A DNA stretch of 64,000 bases from Leifsonia psychrotolerans (GCF_013410665.1 NZ_JACCFM010000001.1:2728001-2792000); one strand, 5' to 3'; positions 33,805 through 42,901 are shown, counted from the first letter of the stretch. The notes: generated by a model from the letters alone, not told the origin. Program-made: numbers and translations.

Positions 33805-35364
33805 CTAGTCGAGCAGCTTGCTCGCGTCGATGGTGAGGTGTTCGGCCTCTTCCTGGGTCATGAAGTGCTTCTTGCCCGACGTGAACCAGAGGATCGTCGC
33901 GAAGATCGCCACAACCGCCACCGCGATCGGCGCGTAGTTGAACGAGTCGATTGTGATCGGCAGAACCGGCGGAAGGACGAACAGAATGCAGATGAAGACC
34001 ACCCAGACCACGGCGACCCAGCCGATGACCGGGCTCCACTTGCCGAGGCTGAACGGGCCGGGGGTGAAGTCCTTGCTCAACCGGCGCAGGAAGACCGGTG
34101 CCACATAGGCGATGTAGAGCCCGATGACGGCGACGCTGGTCACGGCCAAGTACGCGGTGGTGTTGAACATGGCCGGGGAGGCCAGCACGATTGCCGCGCC
34201 GACACACAGCCAGATGGAGTTCGTCGGGGTACCGGTGCGCTTGTTCACCTTGGCCCACAGTCGCGAACCGGGGATGGCGTTGTCTCGCGAGAACGCGTAG
34301 CTCATGCGGGAGTTCGCGGTGACGGAGGCCATGCCGCAGAAGAACTGGGCGCCACAGACGATAAAGAGCAAGAACTTCGCCACGTCGGGGTTGTTCAGTG
34401 CGTCGAGGAAGATCTGAGCGGGCGGCAGCCCGGTCTCGGTGGCCAGCAGCTTGTTCAAGCCCTCAGGCGACCCGTCCTGAATGGCGGCGGTGATCGAGAA
34501 CAACAGAATCCAGCCACCGATGATCGAGATCAACACGCTCATCACAATGCCGCGCGGGGCCGCAATGGCGGCGTTCTTGGTCTCTTCGGCCACGTGGGCT
34601 GACGCGTCGTACCCCGTGTAGGTGTACTGAGCCATGAGGAGACCCATCAGGAACACGTAGGGGCCGAAGGTGAATCCGGTCTCGTTGTGCCAGGTGGTCA
34701 TGGTCCAGGTGAAGGACTGGTGACTGGTCGGCAGGATCCAGAGCACGGCGACGATGATTGCGACGCCGACAATGTGCCACCAGGCCGAGACGTTGGACAG
34801 CAGGCTGACCAGGTTGACGCCGAAGGCGTTCAGCAGACCGTGAAGAACGATGATCACAATGAACAGACCGAAGGTGTTCATCGGGTTGGGTTCCACCCCG
34901 AAGGTCAGCGAGGCGAAGGCCATCATCGTCGTGGCGGCACCGAAGTCGATGGCCGCCGTGACGGCAACTTCGCCGAGGAAGTTGAACCAGCCCACGAACC
35001 AGGCCCATTCGCGCTTATTCTTCTTGGCCAGGCGGCCGGCCCAGAAGTAGAGACCGCCAGCCGTGGGGTAGCGAGAACACACTTCGGCCATCGCCAGGGC
35101 CACGCAGAGCACGAAGATTCCCACAATGGGCCAACCGAGGCTGATCGCCGAAGGCCCGCCCGAGCGCAGCGCGATCGAGTAGGAGGTGATGCAGCCGGCG
35201 AGGATCGAGATGATTGAGAAGGAAACCGCGAAGTTCGAGAAGCCCGACATTCCGCGGTGGAGTTCTTGCTTGTAGCCGAGTTTGGCGAGCTCAGCTGCAT
35301 CCGCATCTGCGATTGATTGTGCGGCCGATTGTGTACCCGACGTCGTTGTCGTTTTGTCAGTCAT
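33805..35364 (-). CDS. APC family amino acid/amine permease
   Basis: A transporter of 519 aa and 12 membrane segments. The N-terminal GMSGFSNFAVSFSIISILAG is the substrate-binding unwound helix of the GABA/choline-type APC branch, with an RYPTAGGLYFWAG block after it. The first gene of the operon, it probably imports GABA, putrescine or a related amine for the enzymes encoded downstream. Confidence 0.9.
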   Translation of the reverse strand: MTDKTTTTSGTQSAAQSIADADAAELAKLGYKQELHRGMSGFSNFAVSFSIISILAGCITSYSIALRSGGPSAISLGWPIVGIFVLCVALAMAEVCSRYPTAGGLYFWAGRLAKKNKREWAWFVGWFNFLGEVAVTAAIDFGAATTMMAFASLTFGVEPNPMNTFGLFIVIIVLHGLLNAFGVNLVSLLSNVSAWWHIVGVAIIVAVLWILPTSHQSFTWTMTTWHNETGFTFGPYVFLMGLLMAQYTYTGYDASAHVAEETKNAAIAAPRGIVMSVLISIIGGWILLFSITAAIQDGSPEGLNKLLATETGLPPAQIFLDALNNPDVAKFLLFIVCGAQFFCGMASVTANSRMSYAFSRDNAIPGSRLWAKVNKRTGTPTNSIWLCVGAAIVLASPAMFNTTAYLAVTSVAVIGLYIAYVAPVFLRRLSKDFTPGPFSLGKWSPVIGWVAVVWVVFICILFVLPPVLPITIDSFNYAPIAVAVVAIFATILWFTSGKKHFMTQEEAEHLTIDASKLLD

Positions 35365-35452
35365 GAAGTTTTCACTGCCTATCTGATGGATGATCTGATG
35401 GGAGAGGGCTCAGGTGACGATAGTGTCTGAATTCTGGCCTGCGGCATCCAAA

Positions 35453-35478
35453 AATGTCAATGGCCTGATGTCAGACAT
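35453..35478 (-). promoter_or_regulatory. Putative FadR-type operator and -35 of the polyamine operon
   Basis: ATGTCAGACAT (35468-35478) is a perfect palindrome about a central A and fits the FadR-subfamily GT-N3-AC consensus. Nine bases further in the minus direction is TTGACA (35453-35458), with CAGAAT 18 bases on. This is a promoter pointing at the permease gene. The site also lies about 25 bases before the divergent SMR gene start. Confidence 0.5.
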
Positions 35479-35503
35479 TTAGAGAATGAGTGAGGACGAT
35501 CAC

Positions 35504-35833
35504 ATGTGGGGCTACCTGTTCCTCGCTCTGGCCATCGTCGCTGAGGTGATCGCGACGACCTTCCTGAAGTTCACGGCGGGTGAGAATGCCAAATGGTGGG
35601 CCTACGCGATCGTTGTCGTCGGCTACGTTGCGTCGTTCACAGCACTCAGCCAGTCACTCTCGCGCGGCGTTCCACTCGGTATCGCCTACGCGATCTGGTC
35701 CGCCGTCGGCGTCGTCGCGATCGTGATCGTCAGCTGGCTGCTCTTCAAGGAGTCGCTCAGCTGGGTGCAGATCGTGGGCCTCGCGCTCGTAATCAGTGGT
35801 GTTGGTTTGCTCGAACTGGGCGGCAAACACTAG
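35504..35833 (+). CDS. Small multidrug resistance (SMR) efflux protein
   Basis: The protein is 109 aa with four membrane helices. The start at ATG 35504 (MWGYLFLALAIVAEVIATTFLK) is preceded by GAGGA and places the essential Glu of AEVIATT at the EmrE-like position (about residue 14). The ATG at 35486 would add six hydrophilic residues. GIAYAIWSAVGVV is the helix 3 signature. It probably exports cationic drugs or quaternary amines as a dimer. Confidence 0.9.
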   Translation: MWGYLFLALAIVAEVIATTFLKFTAGENAKWWAYAIVVVGYVASFTALSQSLSRGVPLGIAYAIWSAVGVVAIVIVSWLLFKESLSWVQIVGLALVISGVGLLELGGKH

Positions 35834-35842
35834 CGCTGACGC

Positions 35843-35864
35843 CGAAAACGGTCAGTCGTTTTCG
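35843..35864. terminator. Small bidirectional hairpin between SMR and MgtC genes
   Basis: CGAAAACG gtcagt CGTTTTCG is a perfect 8-bp stem in the convergent junction, overlapping the MgtC stop codon region. Confidence 0.4.
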
Positions 35865-36562
35865 TCCTTCGTCACCTGCACCGAGATCACCCCGCGAATC
35901 TCGGCGAGACCCTCAACGAGGTCTTCCAGCGGGCCCCGACCATGGCGAAATCTCATGTCGGCTTCAACTCGAGGCACCTTGCCATCGATGTTGATTCGAC
36001 GGGTCTTGGTGAGGGACGCCTCGTAGCCGAGCTCGGTCGCCCGATGCAGGATGTCGCGCAGCACGCCCCGGTTCTCTTTGTACGACACAACGAAGACCTG
36101 ATCCTTGTCGATCAGCGGAATTCGTCGTCCGAGAATGGGCAGGAATGCGACGGCGGCCAGGTGCAGGATCGTCGCGATCACCGCGATCACCGGCATCCCG
36201 GCCCCGCACGCCATCCCGATCGCCGCAGACATCCAGATCGTGGCAGCCGTGGTGAGGCCATTCACGGCATTTTGACGCACGAAGATCACGCCGGCGCCGA
36301 GAAAGCCGATACCCGACACGATCTGCGCCGCGATTCTTGACGGGTCGAGCACCACCTCGGGGCCGATCACGTTACTGAAGCCGTAGGCCGACACGAGGGT
36401 GAACACCGCAGCACCCAAACCGACCAGCGTGTGGGTACGCAGCCCGGCGCTCTTGAGCTTGCGTTGCCGCTCGACCCCGACGATTGCGCAGAGTACGAAC
36501 GCCAGCAGAAGCAGAAAGATCTGGGTCAGTGTCGAATCCGAAACGAACTCAAGTTGCAGCAT
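35852..36562 (-). CDS. MgtC/SapB family membrane protein
   Basis: The protein is 236 aa. Five membrane helices carry the MgtC core: VGVERQRKLKSAGLRTHTLVGLGAAVFTL and PSRIAAQIVSGIGFLGAGVIFV. A cytoplasmic ACT-like C-terminal domain follows (VFVVSYKENRGVLRDILHRATELG). Family members affect Mg2+ stress and F-ATPase, but the role of long-form actinobacterial members is not settled. Confidence 0.92.
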   Translation of the reverse strand: MLQLEFVSDSTLTQIFLLLLAFVLCAIVGVERQRKLKSAGLRTHTLVGLGAAVFTLVSAYGFSNVIGPEVVLDPSRIAAQIVSGIGFLGAGVIFVRQNAVNGLTTAATIWMSAAIGMACGAGMPVIAVIATILHLAAVAFLPILGRRIPLIDKDQVFVVSYKENRGVLRDILHRATELGYEASLTKTRRINIDGKVPRVEADMRFRHGRGPLEDLVEGLAEIRGVISVQVTKDEND

Positions 36563-36805
36563 GGAACCCCTTGACTCTGCGTCGAGAACACTTGTTCTAC
36601 AGCAGACTCGACCGAGTCGCTACCGACGCGACATCCCACCATAGAGCACGAATCAAGGGGTGACTAGACGCCCGATCGTTAACCGAATCGTAACCTCCAT
36701 TCCACCTCGGTGCTGCGCTAGCATGACGAGCGGGAGGCCAGCGACCCGGCATCCAACTGCCCGCTTACAGCTCGGGCGGCCTGAAACTGGCCCACGGAGG
36801 AACAT

Positions 36806-37939
36806 ATGTTCAAGACTCGTACGGCGACCGCCGTCGTGGCATTCGCTGCAATTGCGGCCCTCACTCTGACCGGATGTTCGTCGGGGGGAACCAGCACGCC
36901 CTCGTCAAGCGGATCGGCTGTCGACGCGAAAACCGCGACAAGCGCCGCGGACTTCGGCGGCCTCGACCAGTTGGTGGCCGCAGCCAAGGCCGAAGGCACA
37001 CTCAACGTCATCGCCCTGCCTGACGACTGGGCGAACTACGGCAAGATCATCGCCGCGTTCAAGACGAAGTATGGCCTCACCGTGAACTCCGCCAACCCCA
37101 ATGGGTCGAGTGCCGACGAGATCAAGGCCGCCAAAGACAACAAGGGTCAAGACACCGCCCCCGACGTCTTCGACCTCGGCACGGCTGTAGCGCTGGCCAG
37201 CACCGCTCAGTTCGCGCCGTACAAGGTCGCGAACTGGGCCGACATCCCTGACGGCAACAAGGAGTCGACCGGCCTGTGGGTCAACGACTACACCGGCAGC
37301 ATGTCGATCGGCTACAACTCGGCAAAGTACCCAAAGCCGACCAGCCTCGACGACCTGCTGAAGCCCGACTACAAGGGAGCTGTCGCCATCAACGGTGACC
37401 CCACCCAGGCCGGTGCGGCCTTCGCTGCGATCGGGCTCGCCACCGTGCAAAACGGCGGAACCCTCGACGACTTCCAGCCCGGCATTGATTTCTTCAGCAA
37501 GCTGAACGCGGCGGGCAACTTCCTCACGGTCGACCCCACCCCGGCGACCATCGCCTCGGGTGAGACCGGCGTTGTCTTCGACTGGAGCTACAACAACCTC
37601 GCTCAGTCGGCGGTTGTCCCGGGCTGGAAGGTGACCACCCTTCCGGGCACGGCCTACATCAGCTTCTACAACCAGGCCATCAACGTGGACGCACCGCACC
37701 CCGCTGCGGCCCGCCTGTGGCAGGAGTTCGTCTTCAGCCCCGAGGCTCAGAACCTGTTCCTCGCGGCCGGCGCCTACCCGGTGACGATCGATGCCATGGT
37801 TGAGAGCGGAACTGTTGACAAGACGGTGCTCGATTCGGTCGGTGAGCTGCCGAAGGACCGCGTCACTCCCACGGTGGAACAGACGGATGCCGCCAACACG
37901 CTGCTGTCGAAGAACTGGGCTGCGGCCATCGGCCAGTAG
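36806..37939 (+). CDS. ABC transporter substrate-binding lipoprotein
   Basis: The protein is 377 aa with a signal peptide and lipobox LTLTGC (Cys24). The mature protein is a family 1-type extracellular solute-binding protein (EGTLNVIALPDDWANYGKIIAAFKTKYG, GYNSAKYPKPTSLDDLLKPDYKG), the fold used for polyamine, iron(III) and 2-aminoethylphosphonate importers. The ligand cannot be assigned by eye. It heads a four-gene import operon with close spacing and ATGA overlaps. Confidence 0.88.
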   Translation: MFKTRTATAVVAFAAIAALTLTGCSSGGTSTPSSSGSAVDAKTATSAADFGGLDQLVAAAKAEGTLNVIALPDDWANYGKIIAAFKTKYGLTVNSANPNGSSADEIKAAKDNKGQDTAPDVFDLGTAVALASTAQFAPYKVANWADIPDGNKESTGLWVNDYTGSMSIGYNSAKYPKPTSLDDLLKPDYKGAVAINGDPTQAGAAFAAIGLATVQNGGTLDDFQPGIDFFSKLNAAGNFLTVDPTPATIASGETGVVFDWSYNNLAQSAVVPGWKVTTLPGTAYISFYNQAINVDAPHPAAARLWQEFVFSPEAQNLFLAAGAYPVTIDAMVESGTVDKTVLDSVGELPKDRVTPTVEQTDAANTLLSKNWAAAIGQ

Positions 37940-37948
37940 CATCAAGCT

Positions 37949-38890
37949 ATGACTGTCGCTTCTGCGCCAGCCAATGTGAGTGGTGACGCCGAGGTCCCTC
38001 CTCGGCGTCACTCTCCCGTCGGCCCTGCGCCTCTCCGCCGCACAAAGCGTGGCTGGGCCTTTCTCGGCCTCACCCCGTTCGCGTTCTACGTTCTGGCCTT
38101 TCTGGCGCTGCCGACGATCATCGCGGTCTCAACGGGATTCTTCGACAACAACGGCGCATTCACGCTCAGCAATATTGCTGCCCTGTTTGATCCGGTCATC
38201 CTGAAGACATTCGTCTCCTCATTTTGGCTTTCGGCCTTGACCGCCACCGTCGGCGCGGTCATCGGAGCCATCGTCTGTTACGCGCTGATCGGCACCCGGC
38301 CCGAGGGGCGGCTGCGCCAGTTCATCGAGTCGGTCTCGAGTGTTCTCGCGCAGTTCGGCGGCATCATGCTCGCCTTCGCATTCATCGCCGCGATCGGAAC
38401 TCAGGGCCTCATCACGCTCTGGCTGCAGACCGCCTTCAACCTCAACATTTATGCCAACGGTGTCTGGCTCTACACGGTTCCCGGCCTCATCCTGCCCTAC
38501 ATCTACTTTCAGGTGCCGCTGATGGTGATCGTTTTCCTGCCCGCACTCGAGGGGCTGAAACCACAGTGGGCCGAGGCCAACGCCACACTCGGAGGGAGTC
38601 GTTTCACCTACTGGACGCGCATCGCCGCGCCCGTACTGGCGCCCGCATTCTTCGGCAGCCTGCTGCTGCTCTTCGCCAACGCCTTCTCTGCCTATGCGAC
38701 GGCTGCAGCACTGATCAGCCAGGGTTCGCAGATTGTGCCCCTGCAGATTCGGGCCGCCCTGGTGAGTGAGACGATTCTCGGCCGTGCGAACATGGCCGGT
38801 GCACTCGCTTTGGGCATGATCATTGTGATGATCGTCGTGATGACGGCTTATTCCTTCCTGCAGGCCCGTACGACGAGGTGGCAAAAATGA
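37949..38890 (+). CDS. ABC transporter permease, subunit 1
   Basis: The protein is 313 aa with six membrane helices and the EAA loop (EANATLGGSRFTYWTRIAAPVLAPAFFG) that docks on the ATPase. It resembles PotB or the first half of FbpB. Nine bases separate it from the binding-protein gene; its stop overlaps the second permease start (ATGA). Confidence 0.9.
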   Translation: MTVASAPANVSGDAEVPPRRHSPVGPAPLRRTKRGWAFLGLTPFAFYVLAFLALPTIIAVSTGFFDNNGAFTLSNIAALFDPVILKTFVSSFWLSALTATVGAVIGAIVCYALIGTRPEGRLRQFIESVSSVLAQFGGIMLAFAFIAAIGTQGLITLWLQTAFNLNIYANGVWLYTVPGLILPYIYFQVPLMVIVFLPALEGLKPQWAEANATLGGSRFTYWTRIAAPVLAPAFFGSLLLLFANAFSAYATAAALISQGSQIVPLQIRAALVSETILGRANMAGALALGMIIVMIVVMTAYSFLQARTTRWQK

Positions 38891-39720
38891 GCGCGCCCGG
38901 TAACCGCATCGGGGCCGCCCCGAGCGCCCTGACGCGGCGTCTGATCCTCGGCATCGTCGGAGCAGTCTTCGCCATCCCGATTGTGGCCATGATCGAGTTC
39001 ACCCTGCGCCGGGGCCTCCAGGGTGGCTATACCTTTGACCACTGGATCGCGCTTTTCAACCCGGCGAACGCGTCGCAATACCAAATCCTCTACGTCGGCC
39101 TCGGCAACTCGTTGATGCTTGCCGTTGTGACGGTGGCAATCGTGTTGTTCGTGCTGCTGCCCACGATGATCCTGGTTCAGTTGAAGTTCCCCGCGCTTCG
39201 ACGAGTACTGGAGTTCATCTGCATCATCCCGATCACCGTGCCGGCGATCGTGCTGGTGGTCGGCCTGGCCCCGGTCTACTCCGTTATCGCCTCAGTCTTC
39301 GGCAGTTCGATCTGGACTCTGGCCTTCGCCTACGGCATCACCGTGCTGCCCTTCGCCTATCGCACCATCCAGTCGAACATTGGCGCGGTCGATGTGAACA
39401 CGCTGAGTGAGGCCGCCCGTTCGCTCGGCGCCAGTTGGGGCTCTGTGTTCTGGCGGGTGCTGGTTCCGAACCTCCGCCGCGGCATCCTGGCGGCCTCATT
39501 CATCTCGGTGGCCGTTGTGCTCGGCGAGTTCACGATTGCCTCGCTCCTCAGCCGAACAAACCTGCAGACAGCGATTCTGCTGCTCTCACAGACAGACCCG
39601 TACGTGGCGGTGGCCATCGCGCTGCTCGCACTCCTCTTCGCGTTTGTGCTTCTTCTCGTCATCGGCCGAATCGGAGCAACGCGCAAGTCCAGCTACAGAA
39701 AGAACGGTAAGAAATCGTGA
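38887..39720 (+). CDS. ABC transporter permease, subunit 2
   Basis: The protein is 277 aa from ATG 38887, overlapping the upstream stop; a GTG at 38878 is an alternative. It has six helices with EAA loop EAARSLGASWGSVFWRVLVPNLRRGI, PotC-like. It pairs with subunit 1 as the transmembrane pore. Its stop overlaps the ATPase gene start. Confidence 0.9.
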   Translation: MSAPGNRIGAAPSALTRRLILGIVGAVFAIPIVAMIEFTLRRGLQGGYTFDHWIALFNPANASQYQILYVGLGNSLMLAVVTVAIVLFVLLPTMILVQLKFPALRRVLEFICIIPITVPAIVLVVGLAPVYSVIASVFGSSIWTLAFAYGITVLPFAYRTIQSNIGAVDVNTLSEAARSLGASWGSVFWRVLVPNLRRGILAASFISVAVVLGEFTIASLLSRTNLQTAILLLSQTDPYVAVAIALLALLFAFVLLLVIGRIGATRKSSYRKNGKKS

Positions 39721-40754
39721 GTTCCGCCTCGGGAGTGGCCGTCGATCTGACGAATATCACCAAGACCTACGCCGGCGTTTCCGCCCTCAACGACCTCAGC
39801 CTCTCGGTGCAACCGGGTGAGTTCGTGGCCCTCCTCGGCCCGAGCGGCTGTGGAAAGACCACTGCGTTGCGGGCGGTTGCCGGGCTCGAGAGCATCGATT
39901 CGGGCACCATCGCGATCAACGGCGAAGACGTCACCGATCAACCGACGAACAAGCGCGACATGGGCATGGTCTTTCAGTCCTACTCACTCTTTCCGCACCT
40001 GACGGCCATTCAGAACGTGGAATTCGGGCTGCGGATGCGCAAGGTGGGCGCGGCTGAACGCCTCAAACGGGCGGGTGACGCCCTGACCATGGTCGGGCTC
40101 GACAGCCACCTGGGCCGGTATGCACATGAGCTGAGCGGTGGCCAGCAGCAGCGCGTGGCCCTCGCCCGCGCGCTCGTTACCGAGCCGCGTGTGCTGCTTC
40201 TCGACGAGCCGCTCTCGGCGCTCGACGCGAAGGTGCGCGTGCAGCTGCGGGACGAGATTCGGCGCATCCAGACTGAGCTCGGCATCACCACACTGTTCGT
40301 GACCCACGACCAGGAGGAGGCGCTGGCCGTAGCCGACCGCGTCGCTGTCATGCAGGCCGGGAACATCGAGCAGATCGGAACCCCGGAAGAGCTCTATCGC
40401 AGCCCGGCTACGCCGTTCGTGGCCGAGTTCGTCGGGCTGAGCAACCGCCTTCCCGGGGTCGTGTCGGCCGGTGGGGTGTCGCTGCTCGGGCAGCGCCTTC
40501 CGTTGCTTCACCCCGCCACGGCCGAGGGCCCGGTGCGCGTTTGGTTGCGGCCTGAAGACATCGACCTGGCCAGCTCAGGCATCCCGGCTACCGTCATTTC
40601 GTCAAGCTTTCTCGGTTCGTTGCGGCGCACCCACGTGCGGTTGGCCGACGATACGTTGATCAGCGTGCAGCACGGCGCGCGTGAGAACCCGGCTCCCGGG
40701 GCGACGGTGTATCTGACGCTGAACGGCACGCCGGTCTCGGTCGGCCCCGCGTAG
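39717..40754 (+). CDS. ABC transporter ATP-binding protein (PotA/FbpC type)
   Basis: The protein is 345 aa from GTG 39717. Walker A is GPSGCGKTT (residues 41-49), the Q-loop is GMVFQSYSLFPHLT, the signature is ELSGGQQQRVALARAL, Walker B is RVLLLDEPLSALD, and the H-loop is FVTHDQEEAL. A C-terminal TOBE regulatory domain follows (RVWLRPEDIDLA). It powers the importer encoded upstream. A perfect 16-bp stem terminator begins 12 bases after the stop. Confidence 0.93.
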   Translation: MSSASGVAVDLTNITKTYAGVSALNDLSLSVQPGEFVALLGPSGCGKTTALRAVAGLESIDSGTIAINGEDVTDQPTNKRDMGMVFQSYSLFPHLTAIQNVEFGLRMRKVGAAERLKRAGDALTMVGLDSHLGRYAHELSGGQQQRVALARALVTEPRVLLLDEPLSALDAKVRVQLRDEIRRIQTELGITTLFVTHDQEEALAVADRVAVMQAGNIEQIGTPEELYRSPATPFVAEFVGLSNRLPGVVSAGGVSLLGQRLPLLHPATAEGPVRVWLRPEDIDLASSGIPATVISSSFLGSLRRTHVRLADDTLISVQHGARENPAPGATVYLTLNGTPVSVGPA

Positions 40755-40765
40755 TTCGCTCGACG

Positions 40766-40811
40766 CAGCACGCCAGGCGCGCCGGTATCCGGATCCGCGC
40801 CTGGCGTGCTG
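40766..40811 (+). terminator. Strong hairpin terminator of the ABC importer operon
   Basis: CAGCACGCCAGGCGCG (40766-40781) pairs perfectly with 40796-40811 around a 14-base loop. Confidence 0.8.
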
Positions 40812-40999
40812 ATCTGGCCGGCCTGGCGCGCATGCTCGGCTATCTGCCGTTCATGACTGCCGTGATCGCCGCCTCCGTTCCGCTGGCGGCCGGGCTCTAC
40901 CTGCTCGTGACAGTGAGTTGGAGCCTCGGCGAGCGTCTGATTCTGCGTCGACGCCGGGGTCCGACTGCGGGCGAAACGCCGGTGCCCGTGCAGGGCTGA
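40812..40999 (+). pseudogene. YidC/Oxa1 membrane insertase, C-terminal remnant
   Basis: The frame reads DLAGLARMLGYLPFMTAV, then IAASVPLAAGLYLLVTVSW, then SLGERLILRRRRG and a short tail to TGA at 40999. The -LPFMT-hydrophobic-VPLAAGLYLLVT-W-GER- pattern is the last membrane helix and basic tail of YidC. The catalytic N-terminal two thirds is absent. The frame enters directly from the terminator hairpin of the ABC operon, so a deletion or rearrangement probably fused the end of a YidC paralog here. From 41000 to 41126 I see nothing further. Confidence 0.55.
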
Positions 41000-41126
41000 G
41001 CTGCGCTACGGACGCAGCTGGGGGTGGCGCAGCTTCAACGAGAACCGCCGCCTCTGGCGACCGACCACGCCGCACCGGCGACTCTCGGTACAAACGACGA
41101 CGTTCAGCGTCGGCGACTCGCGGTGC

Positions 41127-41783
41127 CTAGCCGGAGAGACCGCCGGGTCCGGTCGCCGCACCCTCGTCGACCGACCTGCCGCCGATCGCCGTGCCACTCC
41201 AGGAGAGCACCGTCCAGCCCGTCTCGGGCGATCCGTCCAGCGTCATCACACCCGTGTTGTGCATGACATGAGCGGATGCCGTCGCCGCGTCGACATTGCG
41301 TGAGCGGCTGGCCGTCCAGGCCCGAATCACCTGGCCGTGAGCGACGCAGGCAACGGTGCCGTGGCCGCTCCCCGCGGCCTCGGCGATGACGGCATCGAAG
41401 CGGGCGAACACCTCGGCGCCGCTCTCGCCGCCCGGCATCCGTCGTTCGATGTCGCCGGCGGCCCAGGCGAAAGACACCTCGTGATAGATCGTGATCGACG
41501 CCCGATCGGTGTGCAGCTCGAGGTCACCGGCACTGATCTCGCGTAGGCCGTCACGCACCTGAACGCTCAGACCGGTGGCGGCCGCGAGCGGCGCTGCCGT
41601 GAGTTGGGCGCGCGTCTGCACCGAGGCATAGAGCGCACCGATATTCTCGGCAGCGAGCGCCGCCGGAATCGCCGCGGCCTGCTCCAGCCCAAGCGTGGTC
41701 AGCCCCGGCCCGGGAACCAGAGTGTCGAGCTCGCCCCGCACGTTGGCCGGGGTCTGCCCGTGCCTGATCAACAACAACCGCAT
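41127..41783 (-). CDS. Histidine phosphatase family protein
   Basis: The protein is 218 aa from ATG 41783, set by GAAGGAG six bases upstream. Phosphohistidine motif LLIRHGQT is at the N-terminus, the Arg block is YASVQTRAQLTAAP, and the second catalytic His is in VACVAHGQVIRAW. It lies downstream of the nucleoside hydrolase gene and might dephosphorylate a sugar phosphate or nucleotide of that pathway; this is inference from position. Confidence 0.85.
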   Translation of the reverse strand: MRLLLIRHGQTPANVRGELDTLVPGPGLTTLGLEQAAAIPAALAAENIGALYASVQTRAQLTAAPLAAATGLSVQVRDGLREISAGDLELHTDRASITIYHEVSFAWAAGDIERRMPGGESGAEVFARFDAVIAEAAGSGHGTVACVAHGQVIRAWTASRSRNVDAATASAHVMHNTGVMTLDGSPETGWTVLSWSGTAIGGRSVDEGAATGPGGLSG

Positions 41784-41880
41784 GTCGCACTCCTTCTCTT
41801 TGCTGACTCCACCGTGGCATGACGACCTGAGCAAACCCAACCCACAGGCGCTCCCTCCGCCGACCGAACGTGGGCGGCGG

Positions 41881-42864
41881 TTACGGAGTACGCGAGAGGA
41901 TGCGCAGGAAGTCGGCCAGAAACGCTGAGTAGTCGACGTCGAGCACCACGTGCGTGTCTGGTGCCGGCCGGGCCGGCCAACAGACGGGCATACCGTCCGA
42001 GGTACGCATCAGGAACGCACGCGTCGCGAAGCCGTCGCGGGTCACGTTGACCGGCCCGTCCGCCGAACGGGTGATCCACTCGGGGTGCATCAGTAGGGCA
42101 GCGGCGAGTCCATCGTGTGCGGCAGAGATACGACGCCCCCAGGTGTACTGAGTGAAGTCCATGTAAGCGTCGAGCACATCGGCCGAGAACGTTCCCCAGG
42201 GCGTTCCGGACCGGCGCAACGCCAAGACCCCCTGCTCATCGACGATGGCTCGAGCCGTCACATCGACGCCGACCATCACCAGTGCGCGGCGCGGCGCAGC
42301 GAACATCCGCTCGGCCGCCACCCCATCACTGTGCACATTGGCATCGACCATGAGCATGGTGCCGGGCGCCGGGTACGCTCCGGATCCCCCCATGACAACG
42401 ACCGAGCGGAACAGCGTCAGCAGATCGGGTTCGATCTCAAGCGCGAGCGCCACGTTGCTGAACGGGCCGAGTGGCAACAGGTCGTAATAGCCCGGTCGCG
42501 CGCGGGCCATCTGCACAATCAACTCTGCCGAGCTGAGCGGCGACATATTCTTCGGGCGGAGGGGCGTGGACCAGAGATCTCCCAACCCGTCTTCGCCATG
42601 CACGTGCGAGGCGAGCCGCGACGTTCCCACGATGGGTCCGGCGGCTCCTCGCGCGACGAGCGTATCCTCGAGCTCGGCAACGCTGAGCACGCGGGCGATG
42701 TTCGTCAACGCCGAGTCGACGGAGGTGTTGCCGAACACACTCGTGATGGCCGAGATCTCGGCGTGGGGGTGACCCGCCAGGTAGAGCAGGGCCAGTGCAT
42801 CATCGATTCCGGTGTCGGTGTCGACGATGATGTGTCGGATGGCGTCGGGCGCGTCGAGGTTCAT
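41881..42864 (-). CDS. Nucleoside hydrolase (IunH/RihA superfamily)
   Basis: The protein is 327 aa from ATG 42864; the frame upstream to 43173 is a shadow of the GntR gene. The Ca2+-binding DTDTGIDDALAL (Asp15, Asp17, Asp21, Asp22) is the family hallmark, followed by VFGNTS, LPLGPFSNVALAL and VDANVHSDGVAAERMF. It hydrolyses the N-glycosidic bond of nucleosides to base and free sugar. It is downstream of the GntR regulator on the same strand. Base specificity is not predictable by eye. Confidence 0.9.
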   Translation of the reverse strand: MNLDAPDAIRHIIVDTDTGIDDALALLYLAGHPHAEISAITSVFGNTSVDSALTNIARVLSVAELEDTLVARGAAGPIVGTSRLASHVHGEDGLGDLWSTPLRPKNMSPLSSAELIVQMARARPGYYDLLPLGPFSNVALALEIEPDLLTLFRSVVVMGGSGAYPAPGTMLMVDANVHSDGVAAERMFAAPRRALVMVGVDVTARAIVDEQGVLALRRSGTPWGTFSADVLDAYMDFTQYTWGRRISAAHDGLAAALLMHPEWITRSADGPVNVTRDGFATRAFLMRTSDGMPVCWPARPAPDTHVVLDVDYSAFLADFLRILSRTP

Positions 42865-42901
42865 GGGATTACTTCCGGGTTCAGTGAGCGCTCCAGCAGG
42901 C

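Noticed and set aside
33797..34258. N-terminal extension of the FadR-like regulator
   Set aside because: It overlaps the permease gene in another frame and is unlike GntR N-termini. ATG 33796 gives the normal 244 aa.
36577..36640. Possible start of a further gene upstream of mgtC
   Set aside because: No ORF with start, ribosome site and plausible composition; probably promoter DNA for the mgtC gene.
41006..41197. 63-aa minus-strand ORF with ESPTLNVVVCTESRRCG, faintly like a 2Fe-2S ferredoxin start
   Set aside because: Cysteine spacing does not match and the rest is Arg-rich shadow sequence.
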